64,000 nt of DNA from a virus. The first letter of the stretch is position 1. The number at the start of each line of letters is the position of its first letter. Shown piece by piece: positions 41,343-50,583 of the stretch. The notes under the pieces are model-generated. The model did no database searches, had not been told where the DNA came from, and was given only the letters and a program-made list of their open reading frames with translations. The stretch covers positions 124,001 to 188,000 of IMG/VR virus record IMGVR_UViG_3300032294_002797. One strand, 5' to 3'. The translations under genes were made by a program, and so were the position numbers.

Positions 41343-44257
41343 AAGGAGTATTCTGTAACTATTTGAGGAATATCTTTTCTTAATCCGGTAAATGTCCAAA
41401 AGAAATCATATAGTCCATTAGTATCACAACCAACAGTAAACGTATTGTGTGGTATCTTAATGTCTTGTATATAAAGAATCTTATTGTGTTTATAGTTAGT
41501 AATTTGTATATTAATACTATCGTCATCCAAAACTAAATCTTTAATATAGTCTGGTAAATTTACTACACAAACTCCATTTACAACAGTATCTTTTCCTGTT
41601 AATCGTACTCCGTGATATGGGCTTTCTAATGAGCCGTATTCTAAAACATATCCAGGTTTTGATGGATGGCTTATTTTAAAGCTTTTAGTTGTAGCAGAAA
41701 AGGCTCCCGATACTGCCACATCTCCTACTACATCTAGTTTAACGGCTGGATTATTTTTACCAATTCCTACATTTCCTATATTATCTATTCTTAATCTTTC
41801 GGTGCCGCTAGTACTAATAGACAAGGTATTGGCTGATGGAGAAAATAAGCCTGTATCTGGATCATTGATAAATTCGAATGATGGTAAAGAAGAGGTACCC
41901 GATCCTGCTATAAATGATCCTGTACAACTAACGTCTCCATTAAATGTACTGTTTCCAACTACATGAAATTTAGTTGAGGGTACTCCTGTTCCTATTCCAA
42001 TATTGCCGCCACTAGAAATCACAAAATCATTTTGATTAAATCTTCCTCCAATTATACTATCGTCACTAAATACTTCAAATATTGGCAAACCAGCATTATT
42101 ATTAACGCTCATTAAGCTACCGCTAAGACTGTCTACAACGCTGAATAGACTACCATTAGTACCTTCAACATTAAATACCAATTCTCCGCTAGTAGTAGAA
42201 TAAACGTCTAATAAAGCATTAGGGACTAATCCAGTGGTTGAGGCAAATAATCCTGTTCCCACAACATGTAAACGTCCACTAGGAGCTGTTGTTCCTACTC
42301 CTAAATTACCAACCGACGTTAATCTCATTCTTTCGGTAGCAGCCGGAGAAAATCTGATATGTTGGTTAGCCGTTCCTGCATTATAACTATTTCCTATTTC
42401 AACCTCTTGACTAAATGCTAAAACTCTTATTCTTCCAGCTTGACCTTCTAAATTAATTGTATTATCTCCACCCCTAACTATTAAACTATCACTAGTATCA
42501 TTATATAACCTATTATATGTTAGCGGTACTGCCGTACCTGATCGTGATATGTATAAAGAACCTTGAGAATAAGAATCTCCAAAAATATGTAAAAGACCAC
42601 TTGGCGTTAATGTATTTATCCCAACAGCTCCAGCAAAATAGGCTCCTCCAGACGCATTAATATTAGAAAACATTATAGACCCATCTGCATTTCTGGTTTC
42701 TATAGCGTTAGCAGTTTGACTGGCTACCTGTGATATGTAGATTCCTCTTCGACTAGGAATAACTGTGCTTACCTCCAATGAGGCGAGTCCGTTCCATGTT
42801 GTTTTAGAAACAGCTAATGTTGTATTATTAATAAATCCAGTTGAACCAAAAGATAAAAATCTTGTACCGCTTCCTTGACTAACATAAAAAGCATTCACGC
42901 TGTCTGTTCTAACATCTAAATCAAACGTTGGATTATTAGTGCCTATTCCTATTCTAGATGATACTATCCCGGTACCCAAAACATGTAGTTGTCCACTTGG
43001 TGTTGATGTTCCTATGCCAAAACTACCAGACGGTGTAATTCTAGCTTTTTCGCTACCGCCGGGATTAAACATAACATAAGCATTAGCAAATGCTGATCCT
43101 ATTTCGACTCCAACGCTTGATGATGACAGAACAAGTTTACCTCCATCTCCTTGTAGCTGTAAAGAATTACTTCCTCCAGCTAAAGTAAGATTTTGAGCAC
43201 CAGCTCTTTGAATACTGCATCTATTTCTACTAGTGTCGGCGTAGTCTGTATCGTTTTGATTAAAATATAAAATTCCTTGAATTCTAGATTCTCCATTAAT
43301 ATCCAAAACAGAGGATGGAGCAACCCGATTAACGGCTATGCCTGAAGAAAATATTCCCGTTCCTATAACATGTAATTGGCTACTAGGACTAGTTGTTCCT
43401 ATGCCCATATGTCCATTATTTCTGTTTATATGCAAAACATCAGACCAGCTTGTAGATCCTGCTCTGCGAGCAAGTCTAAGATTACCGTCAGTTGCTCTAT
43501 CAAAAAATCCCCATCCATTATTTCCACTAGACAATTGAATATTATTGGTACTAGCTAAGAATGGAACTGAATCGTTATTGCCGACTCCGATGTGGGTCTT
43601 TACTACATTGCTTGGATTACTTAAGAGTACGTAGCTATTATTAGCTACAATTCTTTCTATATGAAGTGCCCCGCTAGGATTAGTCGTTCCTATACCAACA
43701 CTAGTATCATTATCAAAAATAACTCCACTAGTTAAACTATTACTTCCATTCCATCGTGAAACATAACCACTAATTCCAATTCCGGTAGTTAAATTAGCTG
43801 GAAATAGTCCACTTACGCTAGAGTTAAAATTAGTAATATTTGATGACGTATGAGTATGGCCGCTGACACTAATAGGAATATTGTTTAATAACCATGGTCC
43901 GCTAAAATTTAAAACTTCGTCGCCTTCGCTTGCTTCTATCGAGCCAGAAACATTATTACCATTAAAATATATTCTATGTATTCCATTAGAATTTATGGCT
44001 GGATTTATTTCTATTCCACCTTCATAATAAGAAGGAGCATAAATCGATAAATTTTGAAATTGACCACTAGCTGGAGATATCAAACCAGAGGAACTAGCAA
44101 CATTTTTTAAACTATTCCAATTAGATACTCCGTCACCAATCTTTAAAATATTATTGGATAGATCATATCCTGGCTCTCCACTAGCTAGTATAGGATTGGT
44201 ACTGCTCCACTGAGATCCTGTTCCTTTTCGTATTGTAATGGCCGTATTAACTGGCAT
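41339..44257 (-). CDS. Large tail fibre with GIGTxxPSxxLHV repeats
   Basis: 972 residues. It begins with a Mtd-N-like domain (ITIRKGTGSQW, SGEPGYDLSNNILKIGDG). The shaft has many VGIGTTxPSGxLHxxG units. The C terminus (ISHPSKPGYVLEYGSLESPYHGVRL) is a conserved end of T4-like and cyanophage fibres. Probably a long trimeric fibre. Confidence 0.78.
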   Translation of the reverse strand: MPVNTAITIRKGTGSQWSSTNPILASGEPGYDLSNNILKIGDGVSNWNSLKNVASSSGLISPASGQFQNLSIYAPSYYEGGIEINPAINSNGIHRIYFNGNNVSGSIEASEGDEVLNFSGPWLLNNIPISVSGHTHTSSNITNFNSSVSGLFPANLTTGIGISGYVSRWNGSNSLTSGVIFDNDTSVGIGTTNPSGALHIERIVANNSYVLLSNPSNVVKTHIGVGNNDSVPFLASTNNIQLSSGNNGWGFFDRATDGNLRLARRAGSTSWSDVLHINRNNGHMGIGTTSPSSQLHVIGTGIFSSGIAVNRVAPSSVLDINGESRIQGILYFNQNDTDYADTSRNRCSIQRAGAQNLTLAGGSNSLQLQGDGGKLVLSSSSVGVEIGSAFANAYVMFNPGGSEKARITPSGSFGIGTSTPSGQLHVLGTGIVSSRIGIGTNNPTFDLDVRTDSVNAFYVSQGSGTRFLSFGSTGFINNTTLAVSKTTWNGLASLEVSTVIPSRRGIYISQVASQTANAIETRNADGSIMFSNINASGGAYFAGAVGINTLTPSGLLHIFGDSYSQGSLYISRSGTAVPLTYNRLYNDTSDSLIVRGGDNTINLEGQAGRIRVLAFSQEVEIGNSYNAGTANQHIRFSPAATERMRLTSVGNLGVGTTAPSGRLHVVGTGLFASTTGLVPNALLDVYSTTSGELVFNVEGTNGSLFSVVDSLSGSLMSVNNNAGLPIFEVFSDDSIIGGRFNQNDFVISSGGNIGIGTGVPSTKFHVVGNSTFNGDVSCTGSFIAGSGTSSLPSFEFINDPDTGLFSPSANTLSISTSGTERLRIDNIGNVGIGKNNPAVKLDVVGDVAVSGAFSATTKSFKISHPSKPGYVLEYGSLESPYHGVRLTGKDTVVNGVCVVNLPDYIKDLVLDDDSINIQITNYKHNKILYIQDIKIPHNTFTVGCDTNGLYDFFWTFTGLRKDIPQIVTEYSL

Positions 44258-44294
44258 AAGAATAATCCATAGTAATTTACTTTATAATAATCAA

Positions 44295-44591
44295 CTATCT
44301 AATAGCTAGCAAACTATTTAATTTATTTTCTAAATCATTACCAAACCTATTCAAAATCTCTTGGGTTATCTGCTCGTCTGTTAAACTATCCAAAGATTGA
44401 TAATTAGTTCCTGAGTATAAAAATATGGGTATTTTAGCCGGTTTTACCCAAACTTTAATAATACTATTTTCACTATCGTCTACCAATAATACATTTAATA
44501 TTGAAGATATTTGTTCGGTATATCCACCGGAGCTATTTTGAACTTGTAGAGTAATACTTTGTTCTAAATTAATAATTAAATTTTTATTCAT
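44295..44591 (-). CDS. Small fibre-linked protein
   Basis: 98 residues from ATG 44591. The second half, KVWVKPAKIPIFLYSGTNYQ plus TDEQITQEILNRFGND, matches the 45466 protein (VLWKDTDYTN ... QVEDRINELLGDN), so the two are paralogues. Each lies next to fibre or repeat genes. They could be fibre chaperones or connector proteins (inference). Confidence 0.6.
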   Translation of the reverse strand: MNKNLIINLEQSITLQVQNSSGGYTEQISSILNVLLVDDSENSIIKVWVKPAKIPIFLYSGTNYQSLDSLTDEQITQEILNRFGNDLENKLNSLLAIR

Positions 44592-44592
44592 G

Positions 44593-45462
44593 TTAATATG
44601 TACAACTCCCATCATTCACATTAGCATTAGGATCATAATTGGTGGCGAATGAATCAGTACAACCATAATATAAACACCCATAAGTATAATCTGCAACAGA
44701 ATCATAGACTGGGTTACCAATCACATTACAGCCAACTCTGTATACTGATACTAAGTCGTTCGTGAAGCCATAGGTTCTTTTAGTTTTGTAATAAATTTTA
44801 CTTATTTCATCAACTGATAGTGCTCTATTATAAAGGGCCGTTCGACCTATGCTCATGCTAAAGCCGGTATCTCCTATTTGTATATTATATTCATTATCAA
44901 CTATTGTTCCTGTAGCAGCTGTTCTATAAATATACAACTTATTATCATATCCAATATATAAATAGTGATTAAAACCCGATACAGAAGAATCGTAAGAATG
45001 ACCAATAAAATTCCAACCCAACACACTAGGATGAAAGCCCATACCATTTCTCTGATCAGTATTAAAGTCTGCTAAGATAAAATTTCCTCCCATCCATTCT
45101 ACTATAAGTCCATAGTCATAGAAAGCTGGCTTGCCAAATAACGTCTTAAACGAACCGGTAAGTTCATAATCGAATTTAGCCCAAATAATTTGAGTAAAAC
45201 TATCACTCATAACTAATGAGCTATTATGATTTACAGTAATATTATTCGACTGTAGGGGTAGTGCTGGACCATTCGTAGAAACTGAGCTAGAAATAGTTCC
45301 ATGATTATTAAGTCCACTCAAATCATAAATAGTATCTGATCCATTACTATTAAAACTATTACTATTAGCAGGATCAAAATAAAGCACAAGCCCGTTACTA
45401 TTAGTTAGTATGGGGTCATATAAATTACACTGATTAGCTTTAGTTTTAATTCCATTTAACAT
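44593..45462 (-). CDS. LamG-like adhesin with EF-type C terminus
   Basis: 289 residues. GLVLYFDPANSNSFNSNGSD, TIYDLSGLNNHG and IGRTALYNRALSVDEIS define a LamG-like sandwich. The end, CTDSFATNYDPNANVNDGSC, is a C-x-N-Y-D-x-x-A-N-x-N-D-G-S-C motif found on secreted bacterial surface proteins. It is a probable receptor-binding protein. Confidence 0.73.
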   Translation of the reverse strand: MLNGIKTKANQCNLYDPILTNSNGLVLYFDPANSNSFNSNGSDTIYDLSGLNNHGTISSSVSTNGPALPLQSNNITVNHNSSLVMSDSFTQIIWAKFDYELTGSFKTLFGKPAFYDYGLIVEWMGGNFILADFNTDQRNGMGFHPSVLGWNFIGHSYDSSVSGFNHYLYIGYDNKLYIYRTAATGTIVDNEYNIQIGDTGFSMSIGRTALYNRALSVDEISKIYYKTKRTYGFTNDLVSVYRVGCNVIGNPVYDSVADYTYGCLYYGCTDSFATNYDPNANVNDGSCTY

Positions 45463-45465
45463 TAT

Positions 45466-45768
45466 TTATCTCTGTGGTGGAACAAATAAACCTTCTAATA
45501 CTCCCACAGGATTGTCTCCTAATAATTCATTTATTCGATCTTCTACCTGAGCTGTAGTATAATCGCCAATGTTGGTATAGTCGGTATCTTTCCATAAAAC
45601 TAAAGGATAAGGACAAGGAACTATTCTAACCATACAGGTTTTACGCTTAATATTATCAAATATAGTATAATCTAGTTCATTAATAGTGATAGGTTTTTGA
45701 ACTCTTACTTCTCCATTAGAGCGAGTGATGGTTGGAGGTTGTATAGTTATTGGGTTGTTTAGATTCAT
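45466..45768 (-). CDS. Small fibre-linked protein, paralogue of 44295-44591
   Basis: 100 residues from ATG 45768, with AAAGGA upstream. KTCMVRIVPCPYPLVLWKD plus TTAQVEDRINELLGDN parallels the 44295 protein. It is between a LamG gene and the repeat protein gene. Function unknown. Confidence 0.6.
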   Translation of the reverse strand: MNLNNPITIQPPTITRSNGEVRVQKPITINELDYTIFDNIKRKTCMVRIVPCPYPLVLWKDTDYTNIGDYTTAQVEDRINELLGDNPVGVLEGLFVPPQR

Positions 45769-45779
45769 TTTTGATTCCT

Positions 45780-47045
45780 TTATGGACAAGATGGTGGTGG
45801 GTTGGGAACAAAGGTTATGGCCGTGCCGAAGCCGGTTACGTTGCAGGCAGAGCCTGTGAAGGTGGCGGTGCCGGTCACTGTGGCTTCGTTGTACGAACTG
45901 TCGTTGAAATTCGCGTCTCCGGTGACGGTGCTGGGGTTGCCGTTGTACGAACTGTCATTAAACGTCGCGTCTCCGGTGCCGCCGCTGTAGTTGTACGCGG
46001 TGTCGTTGAATGTCGCGTCTCCGGTGACGGTGCCGTCGTTGTACGAACTGTTGTTGAACGTCGCATTGCCACTGACGGTGCCGCTGTAGTAGTTGTACGC
46101 GGTGTCGTTGAACGTCGCGTTGCCGGCGACGATCAAGGTGTTGCTCGAACTGTTGTTGAACGTAGCGTTGCCAGTGACGGTGCCGTTGTTGGACGCATTA
46201 TCGTTGAACGTCGCGTCTACATTGACGGTGCTAAAGTTGCCCGAACTGTCGTTGAAATTACCGTCGCCAGATACGGTGTCGTAGTTACTCGAACTGTCGT
46301 TGAAAGTACCGTTGCCAGTGATCGTGCCGTCATTATTAGAACTTCCATTAAACGTTGCGTTGCCGTTGATAGTGCCAAAGAAGATGCTCGAATTGTCGTT
46401 AAAAGTAGCGTCTCCATTAATGGTACTGAAGTTAATAGAATTGTTGTTAAAAGTCGCATCTCCATTGACCGTACCACCATTGTTCTGCGAGTTATCATTG
46501 AAAATAGCGTTTCCATTGACCGTGGCGGTGTTGTACGAATAATCGTTGAATGTCACTTCCCCATAAGCGTAACTGAAGTTACGCGAAATATCGTTAAATG
46601 TCGGGTTGTTAGCGTCGCCTTGGTTGGACGAATAACTATTGAAAGCAGCATTACTGACGCTTCCGAAGTTTTGTGAGCTGTTGTTAAAATGCGCATCGCC
46701 AGTGATGGTGCCGACGTTGATCGAATTGTCATTGAAATTAGCGTTGCCAGTAACGGTAATGGATACGAAAAAGAAAAAGTTGCCATTAATAGTAAAGTTC
46801 ACCAGTGTCGGCTCGCTGGCACTATTGGTATTAACAGAGGCGCTCGCAATTACACTATCTATACTTCGTGGTAAATGAGTGGCAGGAACACTAAATTGAT
46901 CATCCAACCACCAATTACCCAAAGTATTCCAATCATTATCAACAGCACCATTAAAGTACAAAACCTTACTCGTTGCTACTCTTACCTTAGCAGCGCCGTT
47001 GACTATTTTGAATTTATTTCCCCCTACAGCTCGGAAAAAGCTCAT
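45780..47045 (-). CDS. Beta-solenoid repeat protein, probable tail fibre
   Basis: 421 residues. After a non-repeat head (residues 1-97) there are about 20 units of 16 residues with the pattern G-(N/D)-A-T-F-N-(D/N)-x-S-x-N-x-G-T-V-x (residues 98-405). Such strict periodicity suits a beta-solenoid, with Phe and Val stacking inside and Asn ladders at the turns. The DNA of the first 500 bases (45800-46350) is much richer in G+C than its surroundings. Host-binding or spacer function is likely. Confidence 0.72.
   Translation of the reverse strand: MSFFRAVGGNKFKIVNGAAKVRVATSKVLYFNGAVDNDWNTLGNWWLDDQFSVPATHLPRSIDSVIASASVNTNSASEPTLVNFTINGNFFFFVSITVTGNANFNDNSINVGTITGDAHFNNSSQNFGSVSNAAFNSYSSNQGDANNPTFNDISRNFSYAYGEVTFNDYSYNTATVNGNAIFNDNSQNNGGTVNGDATFNNNSINFSTINGDATFNDNSSIFFGTINGNATFNGSSNNDGTITGNGTFNDSSSNYDTVSGDGNFNDSSGNFSTVNVDATFNDNASNNGTVTGNATFNNSSSNTLIVAGNATFNDTAYNYYSGTVSGNATFNNSSYNDGTVTGDATFNDTAYNYSGGTGDATFNDSSYNGNPSTVTGDANFNDSSYNEATVTGTATFTGSACNVTGFGTAITFVPNPPPSCP
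45800..46754 (-). repeat. Tandem 48-base repeats in beta-solenoid gene
   Basis: Units of 48 bases (some 51 or 54) encode the 16-residue motif; on the plus strand they read like gtcgttgaacgtcgcgtc. The copies nearest 45800 are more alike and GC-rich, and those near 46700 are more diverged. This suggests recent expansion from one end. Confidence 0.75.
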
Positions 47046-49084
47046 GGGGTACCTCCATCAACAAACTGAATAATAATATTAGCAGACCCATCAAAATTAG
47101 TGCCGTTAATAGTACGAGGAGTTTGTAGTGCTGTTGCTGTACTAGCATTACCAGTTAAGGCGCCCACAAAAGTTGTACTAGATACACTAGTTAAACCGCT
47201 CACACTAACTACCGTATCACCAAGATTAATAGCAGTTGATCCGATAGTCACACGACTATTTTCTAGTTGAGAGTTACCAACACCAGATGCTCTGATACTA
47301 ACAGCACCGCTTGTTACACTAAAGTCACCACTATCAAAACTAGCTATACCTTTGACAGTTGTACTAGCATCAGGAATTAAACCAGAAGCAACGCTGGTAA
47401 CTCGTCCATAACTATCAGTGGTTACTCCAACAACCACATTACCAGAACCACTATCAGTTCTACTAACTGTAGCAAGGTCAATATTGTCAGCATTTACAAC
47501 GATTCGACTACTACTAGCTGTTCCAACATTAAGAGTATTTCCACTCTTAACCATACCATCGCCCGCTGTAATTTGACCAGCACCGCTAAACTGAGCAAAA
47601 TTCAAAGCGGTTCCAACAATGCCGTTAATAGTAATAGGATCGTTTGTAGTTAAAACCCAACCGCTATCAGCATTGACAGTACCTTCTGTTACAAAAACAA
47701 ACATACCAGCCGTAACCTCTTCGCTACTATTTGCATCAGCAGCTCTGCTCCAAGATCCACTTGCGGCTACCCAGATACCGTTAATTCTTGGTTCTGCATG
47801 ATTTTTTACCAGTACTCTATCGCCTGCTACTAATGTGACTCCATCTATAGTTTGCAAACCGCTAACACTTAAAGAGCTATCAGCTGATGTTGTAGCAACC
47901 CTAACACTTTGCTTAACGTCTAATCCTGCTCTTGCAGCATCAACATACGCTTTTGTTGCAGCATCACTATCATCTGTTGGTGTTGCTAAATTAGTGATCT
48001 TTTGGCTATTTAACGACACACTACCTGTTGGAGCTGCCATTTGATCCAAACGAGATGTTCTTACCTGAGAGTCAAAGTTATTAATATTACTAGCAACTAA
48101 ACCACTACCTACTAAAGTAAGATTACCGCTAATGCTTGCATTATTACGAACTATTAAATTATTAGTATTAATAGTTTGCGCAGCATATACTTCTCCTAAA
48201 GAGCTAACAGAAAAAACGCCATCTCCAACATCAACAGCATTAACTCGAAGTAGACCCGTGGCGTTGATACCTGTTGCACCCAGATTCCCAATATACAATC
48301 CAGATGCCCTAACTTCTCCAACGTCTCCATAAATTACTGCTTTATTGGCAACAATAGTTTCGGGAGCGGACCCATCTAGCAAATTAAGTTCGCTAGCGCT
48401 AGAAGTCAAGTCTGTAATATCCGACACTTGAATAGTTGGATCACTTAAACTTACAATATAATTACCACCAGAGTGAGACAAACTAATACCACTACCAGCA
48501 GTTAATGGACTACTAACAGTAAGAGTATTATTTCCACTATTATATACAATATCAACACCAGATCCGGCCACAATACTAGTACTAACAGCACTATCAATCA
48601 GACTGTTAACCCCACTAGCAAAATTTGTAATATCAGACACTTGAATGGTAGGATCACTAAGACTAATGGTTGTATAACCAGTAGTATCATTATAACTAAC
48701 GGCAATACCACTAACGCCAGTAACCGATACCCCAATAATATCTTGTATAGTTTCACTATTAATAAGAGTATTAACAGCGCTAGCAAAATCATTAACTTGG
48801 CTAGATTGAATACCTGTTACACTAATAGTAATAGGCACTCCGGTTACAGAAGAAAATGATAATCCAATACCACTAGCTCCTATTAAGTCTGTATTACTAG
48901 GTAATATGGATGAGTATGCTAAACTATTCCATGGAGTTAGTCCATCTCCAATTTTATATCTTTTTGTGGTGGTATCTAGTCCCCATTCACCGGCGCTTAA
49001 TGTAGGATTAAGTTGGCTCCAACCACTACCATTAGGAAGAGTAAGTTCTCCTCTACGCATTTGAATTCTTGTTTGAACAGCCAT
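47042..49084 (-). CDS. Tail fibre with Mtd-N-like head
   Basis: 680 residues. It begins VQTRIQMRRGELTLPNGSGW, then LSAGEWGLDTTTKRYKIGDG, a fibre N-terminal domain. The shaft has repeated VSDITNFASGVNSL and GSGISL units. A later block NLATPTDDSDAATKAYVDA matches the phage fibre repeat family (DUF/phage_fiber_2). The C-terminal end is short. Confidence 0.75.
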   Translation of the reverse strand: MAVQTRIQMRRGELTLPNGSGWSQLNPTLSAGEWGLDTTTKRYKIGDGLTPWNSLAYSSILPSNTDLIGASGIGLSFSSVTGVPITISVTGIQSSQVNDFASAVNTLINSETIQDIIGVSVTGVSGIAVSYNDTTGYTTISLSDPTIQVSDITNFASGVNSLIDSAVSTSIVAGSGVDIVYNSGNNTLTVSSPLTAGSGISLSHSGGNYIVSLSDPTIQVSDITDLTSSASELNLLDGSAPETIVANKAVIYGDVGEVRASGLYIGNLGATGINATGLLRVNAVDVGDGVFSVSSLGEVYAAQTINTNNLIVRNNASISGNLTLVGSGLVASNINNFDSQVRTSRLDQMAAPTGSVSLNSQKITNLATPTDDSDAATKAYVDAARAGLDVKQSVRVATTSADSSLSVSGLQTIDGVTLVAGDRVLVKNHAEPRINGIWVAASGSWSRAADANSSEEVTAGMFVFVTEGTVNADSGWVLTTNDPITINGIVGTALNFAQFSGAGQITAGDGMVKSGNTLNVGTASSSRIVVNADNIDLATVSRTDSGSGNVVVGVTTDSYGRVTSVASGLIPDASTTVKGIASFDSGDFSVTSGAVSIRASGVGNSQLENSRVTIGSTAINLGDTVVSVSGLTSVSSTTFVGALTGNASTATALQTPRTINGTNFDGSANIIIQFVDGGTP

Positions 49085-49121
49085 GATCGGTGCCTTTCTT
49101 TGGGAAATTATTTATTTAACA

Positions 49122-49385
49122 TTATGGGGATCCACAATCAAATTCATATTCGTCTAAGTATTCATCTAAGCCTTCTATTCTAGCCACATCTAAATTACCA
49201 ACTATTTTACTCATAGGAATATTGTCTGGTAAGTCACTAACTAATATTTTTTCAGTATTAACTATTTCCAAATTAAAACTATCAAAAAGTTCAATTTCAA
49301 TATTATTAACAATACTACCAAAAGAAGTTTCAACTTCTAATATATTTGTTGTAGGCTCCAATATTTCTAAGATAAAATCACTCAT
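49122..49385 (-). CDS. Small acidic probable virion protein
   Basis: About 87 residues from ATG 49385, because the longer frame begins with TTG. ILEPTTNILEVETSFGSI and EIVNTEKILVSDLPDNIP, then VARIEGLDEYLDEYEF, form an acidic beta/alpha protein. It lies between two virion-type genes. Function unknown. Confidence 0.55.
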   Translation of the reverse strand: MSDFILEILEPTTNILEVETSFGSIVNNIEIELFDSFNLEIVNTEKILVSDLPDNIPMSKIVGNLDVARIEGLDEYLDEYEFDCGSP

Positions 49386-49390
49386 ATGAT

Positions 49391-49792
49391 TTATACACAA
49401 TTAAGAGGTTGTTGAGCTTGACTAAAGCGTTTTACTATATTAACTGTGCCAAATAATAATCGCGTGGTATATTTACCACCACCAGCATACAAATCATCAG
49501 GACTTTGTAATTCAAGATCATATTTAGCTGTATTAAAATTAAAAGAGTTTGTTGTACTTGATGGCATCATTAAGGTTAATTTGCCATTAGGATCATCTAT
49601 AGTAAACTTATAAACATTATGATCAATATTGTCACTACTAAATATTTGAGTAATATTAGTATTAGTTTTCCATATTAATCTAGCACACCACCCTGTTAAA
49701 TTTACTGGATTTCCACCATTGTCCTTATAAATTAATGATATTTTAAAAGATGTTCCTTGTTCGATAGTAAAATCGTATTTGCTAGCTGCCAT
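49391..49792 (-). CDS. Small beta-sandwich virion protein
   Basis: 133 residues. FTIEQGTSFKISLIYKDN, NLTGWCARLIWK and YDLELQSPDDLYAGG are typical of a beta-sandwich domain seen in phage baseplate or fibre-region proteins (BppU-like N-terminal pattern). Probable tail component. Confidence 0.6.
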   Translation of the reverse strand: MAASKYDFTIEQGTSFKISLIYKDNGGNPVNLTGWCARLIWKTNTNITQIFSSDNIDHNVYKFTIDDPNGKLTLMMPSSTTNSFNFNTAKYDLELQSPDDLYAGGGKYTTRLLFGTVNIVKRFSQAQQPLNCV

Positions 49793-49834
49793 AATTTGGC
49801 CTTATTATATATAATAATACGAATGAGACAATAA

Positions 49835-49847
49835 CTATAGATACACT
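49835..49847 (-). promoter_or_regulatory. Variant promoter-like motif upstream of 49391-49792
   Basis: Minus-strand AGTGTATCTATAG, about 43 bases before ATG 49792. It lies in the 131-base gap 49793-49923, which holds no ORF. It is a weaker match to the GGTGTATATAA set. Confidence 0.35.
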
Positions 49848-49923
49848 AAATAGTATTAGTATTAATATGTCTGCAAACAATAGTAAAATTCAGTCGTTAC
49901 TTTTTCTTTGCTATCAAAATAAT

Positions 49924-50136
49924 TTAGCCACCAACTACTGTTTGATTGCCTACTAATTGTACAAAAATACCATTATAGAATCTGTTGTCATATTTAGCTT
50001 CAATACTACTCATAGCTGGAGTAGTTTTAACATCACGATTATATGTTTGGTATGCTCCGGTAAAAGAGGTTGATGTTACTACGGATCCATTTTTAACTGG
50101 ATTAGACGATATTGCTTTATTTATGTCATTAGCCAT
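49924..50136 (-). CDS. Small probable virion protein
   Basis: 70 residues. VKNGSVVTSTSFTGAYQTYNR and FVQLVGNQTVVGG look like short beta strands. AGAAAGG precedes ATG 50136. Neighbours are a coiled-coil membrane protein and fibre components. Function unknown. Confidence 0.55.
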   Translation of the reverse strand: MANDINKAISSNPVKNGSVVTSTSFTGAYQTYNRDVKTTPAMSSIEAKYDNRFYNGIFVQLVGNQTVVGG

Positions 50137-50145
50137 AATATTTTA

Positions 50146-50463
50146 TTACCTTTCTATTCTAGATTCTAAAGTTTCTAATGTTTTTGCTAGCATAGCTATT
50201 TGTACTTTCAGCTCATTCATAACATCACTATTTCTTTGAAGCGCAGAGGCAAAAGCCGCCTGGTTTTCTTTATTACTATTTAATCTTTCCATAATAAATT
50301 GCTTGTCATGTAAATAAGGACTTTGTGTTTCTATCATATGCAAAACTTCGGTTTTAGATGCCATATTACGTCCTATGGCTACCCAAAATCCCATCATAGT
50401 CACTATTATTCCTACGCAGGTAGTTGCTAAATTTTCCCAGAAATGAATAATAGTATCACTCAT
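50146..50463 (-). CDS. Membrane protein with coiled coil
   Basis: 105 residues from ATG 50463, just after GAGGT. TTCVGIIVTMMGFWVAIG is one membrane helix; the rest is a coiled coil (NKENQAAFASALQRNSDVMN, AMLAKTLETLESRIE). It could be a spanin-like or baseplate-linked factor. It is the first gene after the 50507 motif. Confidence 0.6.
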   Translation of the reverse strand: MSDTIIHFWENLATTCVGIIVTMMGFWVAIGRNMASKTEVLHMIETQSPYLHDKQFIMERLNSNKENQAAFASALQRNSDVMNELKVQIAMLAKTLETLESRIER

Positions 50464-50506
50464 AATAAATACCTCGTGGATGATCAATATGACAAAGCAA
50501 GAGTCT

Positions 50507-50517
50507 TTATATACACC
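50507..50517 (-). promoter_or_regulatory. GGTGTATATAA promoter-like motif upstream of 50146-50463
   Basis: Minus-strand GGTGTATATAA, 44 bases before ATG 50463 and directly downstream of the terminator at 50520-50551. The arrangement terminator then promoter marks a transcription-unit boundary. Confidence 0.65.
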
Positions 50518-50519
50518 TT

Positions 50520-50551
50520 ATACAAAAAGAACCAGGACAACGCCTGGTTCT
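50520..50551 (-). terminator. Intrinsic terminator after 50584-51156
   Basis: On the minus strand AGAACCAGG and CCTGGTTCT form a 9-bp stem with a 6-base loop (50551-50528), followed by TTTTTGTA. It lies 33 bases after the stop of the gene at 50584. It is a classic rho-independent terminator. Confidence 0.82.
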
Positions 50552-50583
50552 CTATGTATACTCGATAGTAGTAAAACACTATA

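Noticed and set aside
45750-46676. Long plus-strand open frame of 308 codons with V/R-rich repeats
   Set aside because: It lies exactly opposite the 48-base repeat array of the 45780-47045 gene, has no plausible start context and encodes only repeat by-products. The minus frame has the sensible beta-solenoid.
45800-46754. CRISPR array
   Set aside because: The 48-base units are contiguous coding repeats with no unique spacers of constant length.
34376-49084. Diversity-generating retroelement
   Set aside because: Mtd-like fibre N-termini are present, but no reverse transcriptase gene and no adenine-variable template/variable repeat pair is visible.
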